Below, piece after piece: positions 21,226-33,600 of a stretch of DNA of 64,000 nucleotides (the stretch's first letter is position 1; each line of letters begins with the position of its first letter). The stretch comes from Craspedostauros australis (Eukaryota > Bacillariophyta > Bacillariophyceae > Mastogloiales > Achnanthaceae). The notes under the pieces were generated by a model, which was not told the DNA's origin, did not search any database, and saw only the letters and a list, made by a program, of their open reading frames with translations. Both the position numbers and the translations under genes were made by a program. Location of the stretch: positions 2,294,001-2,358,000 of the forward strand of contig JAMXDE010000011.1 in the NCBI GenBank assembly GCA_026770025.1, read 5' to 3'.

Positions 21226-22041
21226 CTAACGCTTGACCCACTGCGGCTTCTTGCGCGCCTTGACGTGCCCGATCTTCTTTCGCTCCACCTTTCGTGGATC
21301 GCGTGTGAGGTATCCCAGACGCTTCAGTGCGGGACGATACGCATCCGGGTTGTACGCATTCAACGCTCGCGCCAAGCCATGGCGGATGGCACCGGCCTTG
21401 CCTCGCAGTCCACCGCCGTGCACATGCGCCGTCACATCGAACTTGCCGCACGTACGCGTTGCGGCCAGCGGCTCCAGCAGATGCTCACGATCGCTGTCTC
21501 TGTTGAAGTAATCCACGACGTCCTGGCGGTTGATCGTCACGACGCCGAAGCCGGGCTGGATCCAAACGCGCGCGGCGGCCGCCTTGCGCCCACCTCTGCC
21601 GTACGCCCGTCCGCGCTCATCGATGATGGGAACGCGCACCGGGGCCTTGGCGTTCTCCAACCAGCGCTTCTTCTTGGCATCCAGCTCCTTCTGGAAGCGC
21701 AGGGCCTCCTGCGCCAGCTGCATGTCCTCGCCGTCGTCCATGGCATCGTGCTCGGTTTCGAGTTGATCGAACTGACCGCGAGGATCGCCGTAATCGGCCG
21801 TGTTCAATGGCACGGCGTGCTTGCGCAGCTTCATGGTGCGTGGTTCGGGTTGGCCCAAGGAGGGAGGGCGCAGGAGGCTGCTGGAGAAGTATCGCTGCTG
21901 CTGCGGTTGCAGGTATCCATGGGAGGCTGGTACGGTGGTGCTCGCAGCCGCACCGGCAGTTGCGACCAACGATCGCGTGATGCCAACGCCACGCTGTTCG
22001 GCGCTCCTACCGATCACTCGGATCGAATTCCACAGACTCAT
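21226..22041 (-). CDS. MRPS9: Mitochondrial small-subunit ribosomal protein uS9 (MRPS9)
   Basis: The start at 22041 gives 271 residues beginning MSLWNSIRVIGRSAEQRG, an amphipathic Arg/Ser/Ala presequence. An upstream in-frame ATG at 22248 adds residues that look like translated UTR. The C-terminal ~125 residues are uS9: GRGGRKAAAARVWIQPG, INRQDVVDYF, TAHVHGGGLRGKAGAIRHGL, YRPALKRLGYLTRDPR and the basic tail ending KARKKPQWVKR. That tail reaches the ribosomal P site in the family. An acidic/charged spacer (~80-130) is a mitochondrial-type extension. Function: assembly and decoding-site structure of the mitoribosome small subunit. Confidence 0.95.
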   Translation of the reverse strand: MSLWNSIRVIGRSAEQRGVGITRSLVATAGAAASTTVPASHGYLQPQQQRYFSSSLLRPPSLGQPEPRTMKLRKHAVPLNTADYGDPRGQFDQLETEHDAMDDGEDMQLAQEALRFQKELDAKKKRWLENAKAPVRVPIIDERGRAYGRGGRKAAAARVWIQPGFGVVTINRQDVVDYFNRDSDREHLLEPLAATRTCGKFDVTAHVHGGGLRGKAGAIRHGLARALNAYNPDAYRPALKRLGYLTRDPRKVERKKIGHVKARKKPQWVKR

Positions 22042-22698
22042 GGTTGCGGGTATCGTTCGGAGCTGTTGCTTGCTTGTGTTGCTGCTGCTGTCAGTTGATG
22101 CTGATTGATGCTGATTGATGGTGTGCGGAGATGATGTGTCTGCTCCATCAAATCCACAGAGCCTCGATACGGCTGACCTGCTTTTCTGTTGTTGTTTTTT
22201 GCTTCGTTTGTCCGCTCTTGGTTGAGCGCCATATAGTACCGTCTCCAAAGTACTTCTTGATACTGTTGCAACATGCTACGAATGGAGTTAGATGATCTAT
22301 CCCATGGGGTGCAATGAGAGCACAATAGCTGGCTTCTTTCCTGTGTTTTGTTGCATTTCTTTCTAAAGAAGCATCTTTCGTATCATCTCCATTGAATGCT
22401 GTGCTTCATTCCGACATCTGCAGCTTCGAACATGCAAAGGTGTTGACAACATTCCGACACTTCTTTCTCGCTAGACTTCCTTGGATGTAGACCTGTTTCT
22501 TGGTTCTCGATCTTCTTCGTCCGAAAAACGACATCGACAATGGCGGCTCTGCCGTTCGCGCGCAAACCCGCACATCCACACGAACAACACATTCCAAGCC
22601 TCTCCATTTCACAAACCTCAATCCAATCCAATTCAATCCAATTCATAGAGCAGCAAGAGCATAGCCAAACCGGAACGACACACAAACGAGCGCGCACA
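22042..22698. other. Divergent intergenic region (uS9m / RRM protein)
   Basis: About 660 bases, presumably a bidirectional promoter. There is a short attgatgctgattgatgctgattgatg repeat at 22097-22120 just upstream of the uS9m start. The stretch before the RRM gene start is rich in caatccaattcaatcc repeats (22619-22645), typical of a 5' UTR. Confidence 0.55.
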
Positions 22699-23943
22699 AT
22701 GGGAGATCACTACGGCAGCGCATCAGGTGGTGGCGGTGGACACTACGGCGGTGGCCAAAAGCACAAACAGAGCGGTGGGCCTGCGTTGGATCAAGGTGAG
22801 TACGAGTATTCGCAGTTGTGCTGGATGTTGTTTGTCTGCAACGGACTCCAGTCTGATGAAGAAGCAACTGATCAGATTCGAACGCGCGCTCACCCATCAT
22901 CAATACACCATTCGCACGCACACGCACACGTATCACACGCACCACACGTATCACATGAACCACAATCCAACTCAATCAAAGGCAAGATCTTCGTCGGCGG
23001 ACTGTCATGGCAAACGACGGAAGAATCATTGCGATGGCACTTTCAGCAGTACGGACCCGTCGCGTCCGTCGAGGTGATGAAGGACCGTGTCACGGGCGAT
23101 CCCAGAGGCTTTGCCTTCGTCGTCTTCCAGGACGCTGCGACGGTGGACCTCGTCATGAACGAAGCGCGCCACGAGATCAATCACAAGATCGTGGACGTCA
23201 AGCGCGCCCAGGCACGCGGCATCGCCCCTCCCTCCATCCATCGCGGTGGCGAGGGAGCCGCACCGCCATCGTCGGGGTCGCATCAACAATCCAGTCACGG
23301 GGGACATCATGGTGAGCGCGGCGGAGGCGAACGCGGTGCCGGACGGTACGGCAAGGAACCAACGCCGGAGCAGCTGCAGAACAAGGTATTCGTCGGCGGC
23401 ATACCACCCAACGTGTACAAGGATGAGCTCAAGAGCGTATTTGAGCAGTTCGGACCCGTCGTGGATGCAATCGTCATGGTGGATCAGGTCACAAACCGGT
23501 CCAGATGCTTCGGCTTCGTCACATTCGAAAATGGCTCTAGTGGTGCGCAGAAGGCCCTCGCTGCACAACCAGTCGTGGTGCAAGGTCGCAACGTGGAAAT
23601 CAAACTCGCCACGCCGAAGGAGGACCAGAGACGACAGGCGCCATCGGGAGGTGCGAAGAGCCTGGGCTTGAGAGCTGGGATTGGAACGATGTCATCGGGG
23701 AAATACGCCGGTCTCGCTGTCGCCTACGCACGCAATGGCTGGAAGGCCGGGTATGGTTCGTACGCGTTTGGTTCCGGAGGTTGGGCGGTCGACGGTTGGG
23801 AGGATATGGGACCCGTGCCTGAAAAGGCAGGATTTTCTTTTTCGATGCTTGAGGATGGCGGCAGCAACAACGGTAGCCACAACGGCGGACGACAACAACG
23901 AAGAGAAAGCGACATGCCAGCCACCAAAAGAGCCAGGTATTGA
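22699..23943 (+). CDS. RNA-binding protein with two RRM domains (hnRNP A/Musashi/DAZAP1-like)
   Basis: Two exons, 22699-22795 and 22982-23943, give 352 residues. The GTGAGT donor and AAAG acceptor join in frame as ALDQ-GKIFVGGLSW. The intron is 186 bases, divisible by three, and lacks stops, so retention would insert 62 residues. RRM1 (~34-105) has RNP2 KIFVGGL and RNP1 RGFAFVVF. RRM2 (~166-240) has RNP2 KVFVGGI and RNP1 RCFGFVTF. The N-terminus and inter-RRM linker are Gly/His-rich, and the tail ends in a basic KRARY. The paired architecture matches hnRNP A/B, Musashi and DAZAP1 proteins, which act in mRNA splicing, transport or translation. The RNA target is not predictable. The ATG at 22699 follows cgcgcaca and starts MGDHYGSASGGGGG. 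Confidence 0.87.
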   Translation: MGDHYGSASGGGGGHYGGGQKHKQSGGPALDQGEYEYSQLCWMLFVCNGLQSDEEATDQIRTRAHPSSIHHSHAHAHVSHAPHVSHEPQSNSIKGKIFVGGLSWQTTEESLRWHFQQYGPVASVEVMKDRVTGDPRGFAFVVFQDAATVDLVMNEARHEINHKIVDVKRAQARGIAPPSIHRGGEGAAPPSSGSHQQSSHGGHHGERGGGERGAGRYGKEPTPEQLQNKVFVGGIPPNVYKDELKSVFEQFGPVVDAIVMVDQVTNRSRCFGFVTFENGSSGAQKALAAQPVVVQGRNVEIKLATPKEDQRRQAPSGGAKSLGLRAGIGTMSSGKYAGLAVAYARNGWKAGYGSYAFGSGGWAVDGWEDMGPVPEKAGFSFSMLEDGGSNNGSHNGGRQQRRESDMPATKRARY

Positions 23944-25550
23944 TCTGATTTGCACCTCACGGTACGTTTATCCATTCGCATGCCTTGTCATGAATCCTCC
24001 ATGGAGCACACCACTCTGACAGCCCGCTGTACCAATACCAAACATAGTGTAGCGCAGTGTAGATATCCATCCATCCATTGATCCATTTTGTCTTGCAGAA
24101 CTAACTCTATCCCAACCTGCCACCCTGCTGATTGACCTCGAAACAGTGATGGAATGCTGACGACTCACCTAAACACGCACGAACGTCGCTGTCGTCGACG
24201 GACGAATGGACACAGTCTACGACATAAACCTAGAGAGGTGTGGCGGGATTTTTTGGATGTCTCCATGACGATCGCAACACAAGATCGTCGGCTCCCAGTC
24301 TATTGTTCAATTCATCCAAAATTAATGCACGCAAGATATCGGGTGGAGGGCGGAAGAGGGGGACAGATGCACGTACTCTCCATGGTCAGACCGATGCGGC
24401 GGTTGTCCCGTACGTCCAGGAGAGCGATTTGGATGGATTTTGCCTGGTGGGACCGACCCCGCGGGACATGGAAAACTATTCCCATAGTTTGACCAATAGG
24501 TCCCACAACCGCGTCCACCTTGAGTATGGAACCACATGCTGCACCTCACTTTGGAGAGACTGATTATTTCAAATGTGTTGACTTTTAAGCAAAGATAAAG
24601 TTGCAACGGATCGATCGTGCGGAGCCACAACAACGTTGACAGAAACAACTGCAGCCTCAGTGTGAACAGCAGCAACCATGCCAATACAGCTGCCACCAAC
24701 AAACAACAAGCAGCAACACAAGCGACGACAACTCGGGATGAAATTTTGTATTGCTCCCCACTTGGGCAATGAAAGGAGGGCATTGTCAAGAGAGATCATG
24801 TTCCTGTGTGAGCGCAAAGACATGATCACAATTTTGGTTTGAGTTCAACAGATTATCGAATATACTCTACGGTGCTCGACCATACTCATCCGATACACTA
24901 CGGCCATCATCAACAATGGACTCGACGAATGCAAGAAGGGTGAGTGCGCAGCGCTGAACGGATTGTCGAAGAACTGAGAAGGAATACACCTGAGCTGAGC
25001 TTTGCCTACCAGTCTTGGCTTGACTGGGACGAAGATGAGTTGGGTTGAGCTGAGTTGTTGCATGGTCGACTGTTGCGTTTCCTGATGAAAAAGTACTCCC
25101 GAACTCTTTGAATGGCATATTCATCCTGCGGCATGCTCTCTGAATGGATGAGTCGAAGAGCTGATGGATTGTGAGCGGTTGCATGGGTTGGATGGATGGA
25201 TGGATGGATGGATGCGTGATCGCGTGAATGTGCGGGTTGGATGGATGAAGGTACCGTACTAGTACTCCACTTTCATACTCCCATGCCCAATCTGCTCTGT
25301 GTATGACTCGCTCCAATACTCTGCGCGATGCAATACAATAGAAGCCAATGGCAGACAGCATCTCATCGACAAGCCATTCATACGAGCTCACGCTTTGCTT
25401 GCACACGCCGCCACTGCTTCGTCCAACTCAACTTATATCTGCCATTGCTGCCCCTCCCACGCGTTCCGTGGTGTCATCCTCTGAAATCCACGTCTCAACT
25501 TTCATACTCGTATGATACACCCTTTTACTCGCGCTTCGATCTGACAGGTT
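23944..25550. other. Intergenic region between RRM and HMG-box genes
   Basis: About 1.6 kb. No gene is supported; all ORFs are short or hydrophobic by composition. It contains a (tgga)n microsatellite at about 25189-25214 and repeated gaactcaactt/gagctgagttg motifs near 25030-25055. It presumably carries the HMG gene promoter. Confidence 0.55.
25189..25214. repeat. (GGAT)n microsatellite
   Basis: About six to seven tandem ggat units upstream of the HMG-box gene. Confidence 0.9.
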
Positions 25551-27101
25551 TTGACTTCTCGCTCTGGGAATGTAGATCTCACGCAACCTGCCCAAGGTTA
25601 CGGCATAGCAACCGCGAGTCCTTCGAAGAGCGATGCCAATGCCCAGCAGACTCCACCAAAGCAGCCACGTTCCGCATTCATTTGCTTTTCGGATATGAAC
25701 AAATCGTCGATCATGAGGAAGTACAACATCACTGAGGAGAAGGACAATGTGTTGCGAGTCGTCGTCAAAGAATGGAGATGCTTGTCATCAAAGCAACGCG
25801 CGTATTGGGACGAGGAAGCCAGGAACGACAAGCTCAGGTAAGTTGATTTTACACCAAGGAGAACAAGCAGCCACGCAAAGAACCATGCGAGTTTGCGATG
25901 GCGTCGCGATGATCGCATCTTTGGCACAGAGTGCTATGTCCCAGTCCATTTCCCTGAAATCGACTCAACTCAACTTACCACTCCGTCTACTACCTCCCCC
26001 GCCAACATTGATTGCCCTTCGCCAACTCGCTTTGATAGATACGTTCGCGAGAAGGCGGCGTACAAAGGCCCTTTGATCATTCCGAAGAAACGATCCAAGA
26101 AGCACCCACTAGCACCCAAGCGTCCAATGTCGGCCTTCCTCAAGTACTCGAAGAATCGCCGCCAGATGGTCAAGGAGGAGAATCCCACCATCGGCAACAC
26201 CGACGTGTCACGCATCCTCGGGGAGATGTGGCGCAGTGCCAGCTTGGAGGAGAAAACCCCGTACATCCAGGAGGAGGAGCGTGAGCGAGCCATCTACAAC
26301 GAGAAGTCTCGCAAGTTCAAAGCCAAACTAGCAAGGGATGACGCGGCATCCAGGACGTCGCATAGATCCGTTGCAAGGAGAAACGTCATCAATAACCGTC
26401 GAGGCGGCGGAGGACACCCCATCGAACATATCGCAAATGGAGGGCATGGGCGGTCATCTGCCGACAGCGGCACCCTCAGCAATCACCATCTTGGGGGCGA
26501 CGGCACACTTGGCGTCGCAATGAACGAGCATGGGACGCTTCCGCCACTGCGAGGTGATCGACATGCCGACAGCTCCTTCGATGCTCTTCGTCTTGATTCT
26601 TTTGACGATCACTCTCGGTCACCATCGTCGTGGGGGAGCCATCAGCAGCACGGGGCTCTTTACCCGCCGTCCTATGGACAACACCTCTCCAACCAGCACG
26701 GTAACAGAGCCTACAGCGGTCTGCGCAGAGCAACTGGTGGCTTGCCAAGAATCGAATCAGCACGTCATGAAAGCGTCGCATCCCGTGCCGCTATGAATGG
26801 TTCCCTGTACTTCCCATCGATCAATCAAGACTTCGGAGACACCTTCGGTGCTCCCCAGCCACCGGCACCAGCGCCATCCCGCTTGATGGACAGCGGAAAT
26901 GCCAACCAAGGCAATCTCCTTGGTCCTGGCCATGCTGCTGGCCGTGCTCATGGACAAGGCTACAGCCGTAGCAGCAATACCGGCCACGATACCGGCAACG
27001 GCTCGAACACTGATCGGAACCCTTCCAGCCACCAATCAAATCTGTTCCGAGACTCGTATTTTCCTGAATCATCAAATTACACACAGCGATACCATGCATG
27101 A
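25551..27101 (+). CDS. Two-HMG-box DNA-binding protein
   Basis: Two exons, 25551-25837 and 26039-27101, joined at GTAAGT/ATAG in frame (NDKLR-YVREKAAYKGP), give 449 residues. Box A (~38-108) reads PKQPRSAFICFSDMNKSS, then VLRVVVKEWRCLSSKQRAYW, and spans the splice site. Box B (~118-188) reads APKRPMSAFLKYSKNRRQM, then ILGEMWRSASLEEKTPYIQE. Aromatic and Pro/Lys core positions of the HMG-box are kept in both. The C-terminal ~260 residues are low-complexity (Gly, Ser, His, Asn) with no recognised domain. Role: non-sequence-specific or weakly specific chromatin or transcription architectural factor in the nucleus. The N-terminal start is plausible, but an upstream non-coding or coding exon is not excluded, because a TGTAG acceptor-like site lies at 25574. 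Confidence 0.83.
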
Positions 27102-27604
27102 ACCGTAGGATACTCGTAGAGGACAAGGCCGGCCTCGATAATCTCAGCACTCTGCAATGCTCGTATTCACGCCGCTTTCCTTGTTACTGCACGGTATAAG
27201 GACTTACAAACGCGCACCATTGGAATGCCGAGGATATCCACCTCCTGGCTACATGCGATTACGACAAGCACCGGCGCTATGCACAACGCGCCGACCGAAG
27301 AATTGCAGGCAAAGCATCCACCCAGCTGCTTTTAAACAGTACAGTACATTCTCTCCCTCTCTTTGTGTGTGTGCGTGTGTGTGTGAAGTGGACTTCCTAG
27401 TTTTCTTACAGTGTGATTTGTTTCGATCGCCGACGGAGTCCTCGGCGGGAGCCATACTTTACTTTGATTATCTCCATCGACGAGTATGGAAAATAGAGTT
27501 TCGTTTGACATGCAAGTCAGTTCGTTTTGCTTTGATTCTATTTCTGCTCTGCATTCGTTTGCTCGTAATGTTGCTTTGGCATTCTCGCCGACGTTTCGTT
27601 TCGT
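27102..27604. other. Convergent 3' flanks of HMG-box gene and BRR2
   Basis: About 500 bases with no gene. It contains a (GT)n run at 27364-27386. Confidence 0.6.
27364..27386. repeat. (GT)n microsatellite
   Basis: Alternating tg dinucleotides interrupted once by gc, in the space between two convergent genes. Confidence 0.9.
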
Positions 27605-30600
27605 TTACTCCTCGCCGCTGCCACTGCCGCTACCGCTGCCATCACTATCGTCATCACTGCCACTATCATCACTGTCCGCGGCGGCAACGCTGAGAGACAC
27701 TTCGTACTCCTGATCGCAACCGAGGTAACTGTCGCTCATGCAGAACACAGTGAGGTTGTAGTCTCCCGCCTCTTCCGGTGCCAAAAAGTCCAACCGGACG
27801 GTTTGCTTCTGCGCGAGGCTGACGCGTTTCAGCGCATGGAGGGTGTTGGTCTCAACGTCACCAATGACCACCCACCATGCCTCCTTCTTCTCTTCTGGGT
27901 ACAGCGGAGCTGACACGGTTCCAAGGTCCGCCATCTCCTCTTCGGTCATCTCATCTTCATCAATCTCCCTCTCCAGCTTGATGGTGACGGAGACTGGTTC
28001 TCCGCTCGTCACATCGTCGGCATCCTTCACCTTGATGGAGACATCGATGTTTGGATAGTTGTTGCAGAAGACGGCGACGTCAGTCATCTTGTCGTCTGGG
28101 AGACGGAGGAGGTCATTTCTGACATCATCATCCAGGGTGAGGATGTCAAAGACAGACTCGATCGGTTCGTCACCCTTGTGCGATGTGCACCTGTTGACGA
28201 TGGCATCGGTGAAGTGAGGAATCTGCTTCAGCACGTGATCCTTGTTCCACAATGCCTGCACGACCATCTGGCTGAGCTCCATTGCTGCGAGGGCTGGCTT
28301 CAGCCAGCCATTGCTACTGATAACATCGACGATAGCCTGGATAAGCTTGACGGCGGTCTTGAGGATCTCCTTCTGATCTGTGCGCAGATCAGCTGGCACG
28401 GCCTTTCGGCTGAAGTGGCACTGCAGGAGAACGAGGGTCTTTGCGTTGGAGTCGAATGGACCATCGGGGATCTGATGGGGCTGGGTTCGCGCCAGCATCT
28501 TCATTGTTTTCTCTTCTCCAAATCGCAGAGGCAACGAGCCGTACTCCCAGGCCGCGGAGAGGATCTCCAGGATGCCTCTGACCTTGGTCTTGGCGGTGAC
28601 GCTGGATGCGATGATGTCGACGGTGCGGTACTGGATGTAGTAGTACGCCGCGATCATACCCAGGTTCAGCGCGGAAATGTCGCCTTCGTCAGTCATTTTG
28701 CAGCATCTGCTTGCCTCGAGGTCACCCAGGACGGTCTCCACCATCTCGCTGAGGTATTCGCTGACGTGCTCGTTGGAAGTTCCCTGGAGACCGTAGTAGG
28801 TCGGATTCTTCGTCAGTCGTCGGTACAGGAAGGTCCAGGTGAGATAGTCCACGGCATCTTGCATGGACTCGACGGTCTTCGTGATGATCTCCGAAATGAG
28901 CGGATCGTGCAGGTATCCGTCCAAATGACTCTCGACTGGAAGTGGTTCGTACAGAAGCTTCTTCAGAGTCTCCTTCTTGGGCTGGTAGCACATGATGACA
29001 CACTTTCCGCTGCGGTCTGGCTGGTGACGACCCAGCATGTGCAGGAGATCCACGATGCGGTAGTCCACATGCCGCTTCTCGCGTCCATCGTAGGCTTCTG
29101 TGCCCATCACAACGACGAGGTGCGCCACGCTCTGGAGCTTCCAGCACATGTCGGCTGGGCAAACGAGCACCTTGATGGATCCTTCGTCGAAGAGCTTGGT
29201 GACTGCGTCATAGTCTCCCTGCAACATTCCACCGTGGACGAAGCCGACCCCAGATTGCAGGACCTGCTCCAACGCAGGCTCCACCATGTCGCTGGCGGCT
29301 TCCTCCATGGTATCTTCTGTGTGCTTGTTGCCAAGGAACGGTTCCATGTTCTGGCTCTTGCGGTACATCATGATGTCGATCGCTGTGAGCTGAGCCTGGC
29401 GACGGCTTGGGACGAACACGATGGTGGGCTTGCCGTCGCCGTGCTTGGCGATGGCGTTGAACACAGGCTTGGCCATTGCCATGAGACGGCCGGAGTAGTT
29501 GGACTGGTCGAACGACTGGAAGTACATCTCCAGGGGCATCGGACGGACCTTGGGGGAGAAGTTGAACAGGCTCTTTGGAGCCACGCCCATCCAGTCCGCG
29601 ATGTCTCGCGCATTTGCGAGGGAGGCACTGAGACCGACGATGCGAATGCCCACGTCGTTCTTCTGCTTCATCTGGCTGCTCATGTAGCGCATGCGCGAAA
29701 TGACGACCTCCATGATAGGGCCGATGTCGCTGCCGAGGAAGTGGAGCTCGTCAAATACGACGAGGGACACGGCCTGCACAGCCTTGCGCTGACGCCAACG
29801 GCGGCTGAGCATGTCCCATGCGGTGATGGATGCCACGACGATGCGGCCGCTGGACAGCAGTTTGAGGTCGGAGTTGATATCACCCGTGAGACGGACGATC
29901 ATGCCACGCCCGACGACGCTGCCGAATCGCTTGCACCAATCCTTGTACACCGGCTCTGCAGCGTCATCGGTGGGGGCCACGAAGACGCACTTGCCATCAG
30001 CACTTTGCATCAGCATCCGAAGGATGGCAAACTCCGCGCAGACAGTCTTTCCTGATCCTGACGGTGCGCAGACGAGAGCGTTGCGGTCCGTCTTGAACAG
30101 CTCATGAAAGCACTGGGTTTGGATGGGGTTGAACTCTTTGAACTTGAAGAGCTTGGCCAGCGCGGCTTCGCCAACTGCGGTTCGTTGCAACGGCTGCAAA
30201 TCCAAAAGCTCGGTGGGTGGGTAAAACTTGGCCGGTAGGATGAGATGGTTGAAGGCGATCGGAAGGACGGACATGGAATGGAGCCATCGATCGGAGACCA
30301 CGCGCACGAAGTACACCGGTGGAAGTGGCTCGAGGATGGGCACGTTGAATGCAAGACCTTGCTCCTCATCCGTGCTGCGGTACTTCAACGAGAGCACTTC
30401 GTGGTGCAGAATGGCTTCTCCATTCACGTCTTCGACGAAGACGTGGAAGAGCTGCGAGTACCCATGGACGTCGACATCGAACTGGAAGGCCGGAGCCAAT
30501 GTCAGGTCCACCCTCAGCAAGGACCGGGTGATCGGTTGGATCTGCGCACCCGACAGCTCGAGGCGCGGGAATTGATGCACCAGCTTGTGAAGAACGCGGC

Positions 30601-33600
30601 CGATCTTTGGCACACCGACGAGCTCACCAAGGTCGGACGAGGTGAGGTGATGGTACCTGGACCATTCGATGTCCACCTTGCGTTCCAGCTTGCGGGCGAT
30701 GACCTCCGGGACGTTGTGGAACTGTCGCAACGGCGATTGGCTCTTCCAGATGCGGCTGGCGACCATGTTGGACCAGTCCAGTGTCAGCTTGGCCAGCGAT
30801 GCCCAGTTTCTGCGAAGGGCGATCTCGAAGAGACACCGCATGATACGGGCCGCGGATTGCTGGATGAAGGCCATGTCAGCGACCAGCGCAAAGCCATCGA
30901 GCTTGAGACGCGAGATGTACGCCTGCAGCAGGATGTTGACCTTGGCGGAAGGCTCGTTCGGACTTTCCTTGACTGGGATTGGGACCTTTCCGGCGAGCTT
31001 GGCGAGCTCCAGCTTCTCTTCTTCACGCACCGTGATGTGGGTGAATTCGCCGCTCAAACTGAACAGGCGAAGGATCTCGATGTCCGACATGGTTGGTCGC
31101 ATGTGACGGTTGTACACGGACATGGAGGAATGCGAGATGTAGAACTGACTGGCGACACGGCCGAGCGGCGTGGAATGGATGAGACCGCTCCTTCGATCGT
31201 ACCGGATCAAGTGGCTCTTCTCCAGCATGCAGGCAGCGGTGTGCACGAGGTCCAAACGGTGTTGCTTGAGCGTTGCATCCTCGCGCAGGGTGTTCGCCGG
31301 ATCGGGGATGCCGTACAGTGTTGGGTTGCGGAGCATGCGCACGTACAGGAAAGTGTAGCTCAGCCACTCTGCTGCTTCTTCGATGGTCTGGACTGTGCCG
31401 AGCACAACCTCGGCATTCAAATGGTCTGGCAGAGTCTTGATCAGCTGACTCTCCACCGGAAGCTGCAGGTTGGTGAGCGACAGGTAGTACTGCAGCTGGT
31501 TGTGCTGTGTTAGGATGATACCTTCTCCTGTGGTATCGTACTGCGGACGTCCCGCACGACCCAGCATCTGCAGCACATCCAGCGGACTGAGTTCGGCCCA
31601 GTGGCCCTTGGACGGGTCGTAGATCTGGGTACCTCTGATGATCACGGCGTGTGCTGGAAGGTTGACTCCCCACGCCAAGGTGGCTGTTGTGCACAGAACG
31701 GAGATATGACGATCGGCGAACAGGTCTTCGACGAGCTCACGATCTGCGCGGCCCATACCGGCATGGTGGATGGCGAATCCATGCTGCAGCACCTCCTTGA
31801 GATCGGCATTCTTGACGCTGGCGGACTCCTCGCGAAGGATCTCCTGCGTTGCACCACCTTCACGCACGAAGATGGAGGACTCGTCACGTTCCAGGGCCAG
31901 GTCTCGCAGCGCCTTGGCTGTCTTGCCCGTTTCGGCACGGCTGTGGACAAAGATGAGCACCTGGTTGTCGTTCTTGCGTTGGATAAGAGACTTCTCGTAG
32001 CAAAGCTCGTTTTGCAATTGCATGCGACGGAAGGCGTTGCGCTCCGTGATGCCCACATACTGCATCTGCAATGGAACTGGACGGTAGGAATGGTCGAAGA
32101 AGAACAGGCCCTTGTCTGGCTTGACTCGCAAGAAGGTGGCGACGTCGGCGTAGTTTGGTAACGTCGCGGACAAGCCGACCAGGCGGATTGGTTCTGCGGT
32201 GGTCTCCACCTGACGGATCACACGGGCGACGATGCTCTCGAGCACTGGACCACGCTCGTCGTGTAGCAAGTGAATTTCGTCAATGATGACGAGCTTGATG
32301 AGCTGCGTGAAGGCACGGCCCTCGCCTTGTCGCGTGACGATGTCCCATTTCTCTGGCGTCGTCACGAGCAGCTGCGTTTCTCCGATCTGCTGTCTCGACA
32401 GGCTCGAGTCACCGGACAATTCGCGGACGGCGATGCCGTAATCTTGCAGACGGTTGGAAAAGTTCTTCACGACTTCCTGCACCAGGGCCTTCATCGGGGC
32501 GATGTACACGATCTTGAAGGCGTCCTTGTTGAATTGCTCGTTGAGCGGTCGGATGCCCTCCTCGCCAGGTTTCTCCGCCTTGCGGTACTGGCCCAGGATG
32601 TTCATCATGGTGAGGCATGCCACGTTGGTCTTTCCTGCTCCAGTTGGGGCACAGAGCAGCACATTCTCGGAGGATTTCAGGGCGACGTCGCACATTCGGG
32701 ATTGGATGCGATTGAGCTTCTCCATGCCCTTGAAGGCCGAATGCGTCCACTTCGGGAGCTTCTTGATGGGGATGAGCTTCTCGCCCTTGGGGATGATGCT
32801 GCGGACGGCCGGCACGTGCACCTCTTCGTATCCCTTCTTCATCGCACGCCAGGACTCGTCTGGCAGCTTGCATTCCTTGTTGCTCATGACTCTGGCACCT
32901 TCGACGAAGGACAGCGCCTTGAGGTCCAGCTCCTGGACGTTCTTCTTCGATGGGCCTGCGTCGACGTCCATCGATTCCACCTTGGTTGGGTTGGTGGAGG
33001 AGCTCTTGACGGCATCGAGTGCCTTCGACACGTCCTTGCTGCTCTTCGACGTGTCAGGGACTCCGGGTGTGCGACCGCGGGTCCAGTCACTGGAAGCTCC
33101 CTTGGAGTTGATCTCGTTCCACACCACCTGTCCTTCGCCTGTTTCCTCGTCCTTCAATGCCTGCTCGACATCATCGCGCTGTTCGTCCGTTTGGGCACGC
33201 TTCATGGAGATGCAGGCCCAGATGCGCACGCGGTTGTGGATGAGCAGTTTGACAGTATCCAACAAGGTGACCGGAAGGAATTCGAGCAGTCCGTTCTCGC
33301 ACTGACGTGCATCCCCGCCCTCGCGAATATCGAGCTTTTCGAGCACCTTGGCGGCGACTGCTGCGGCTTCATCCGCCTCGTCGAAATGCTGCGCGAGCTT
33401 GCGCTGCAGGAACTGGGCGTCGATCTCGTGCACGCTGAGGATGCGGCTCTTGTCCTTCGATGTTTTCTTCTTCTTCAGCGCATCGCCTTGCACCAGCTTC
33501 TCCTCGTCGTCATCGGCACCGGCCAGATCGTCATCGGAATTGCTTTCCTCGTCGGATTCGGCCTCGGAGTCGGAGGACAGGTCGACGACCATGCCTTCCT

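Noticed and set aside
28178-30055. A 625-codon ORF, plus further ORFs of 420-480 codons at 30245-31513 and 32270-33712, on the plus strand over BRR2
   Set aside because: All are antisense to recognised BRR2 domains and have His/Asp/Leu/Val-biased composition with no motifs. Same artefact as over topoisomerase II.
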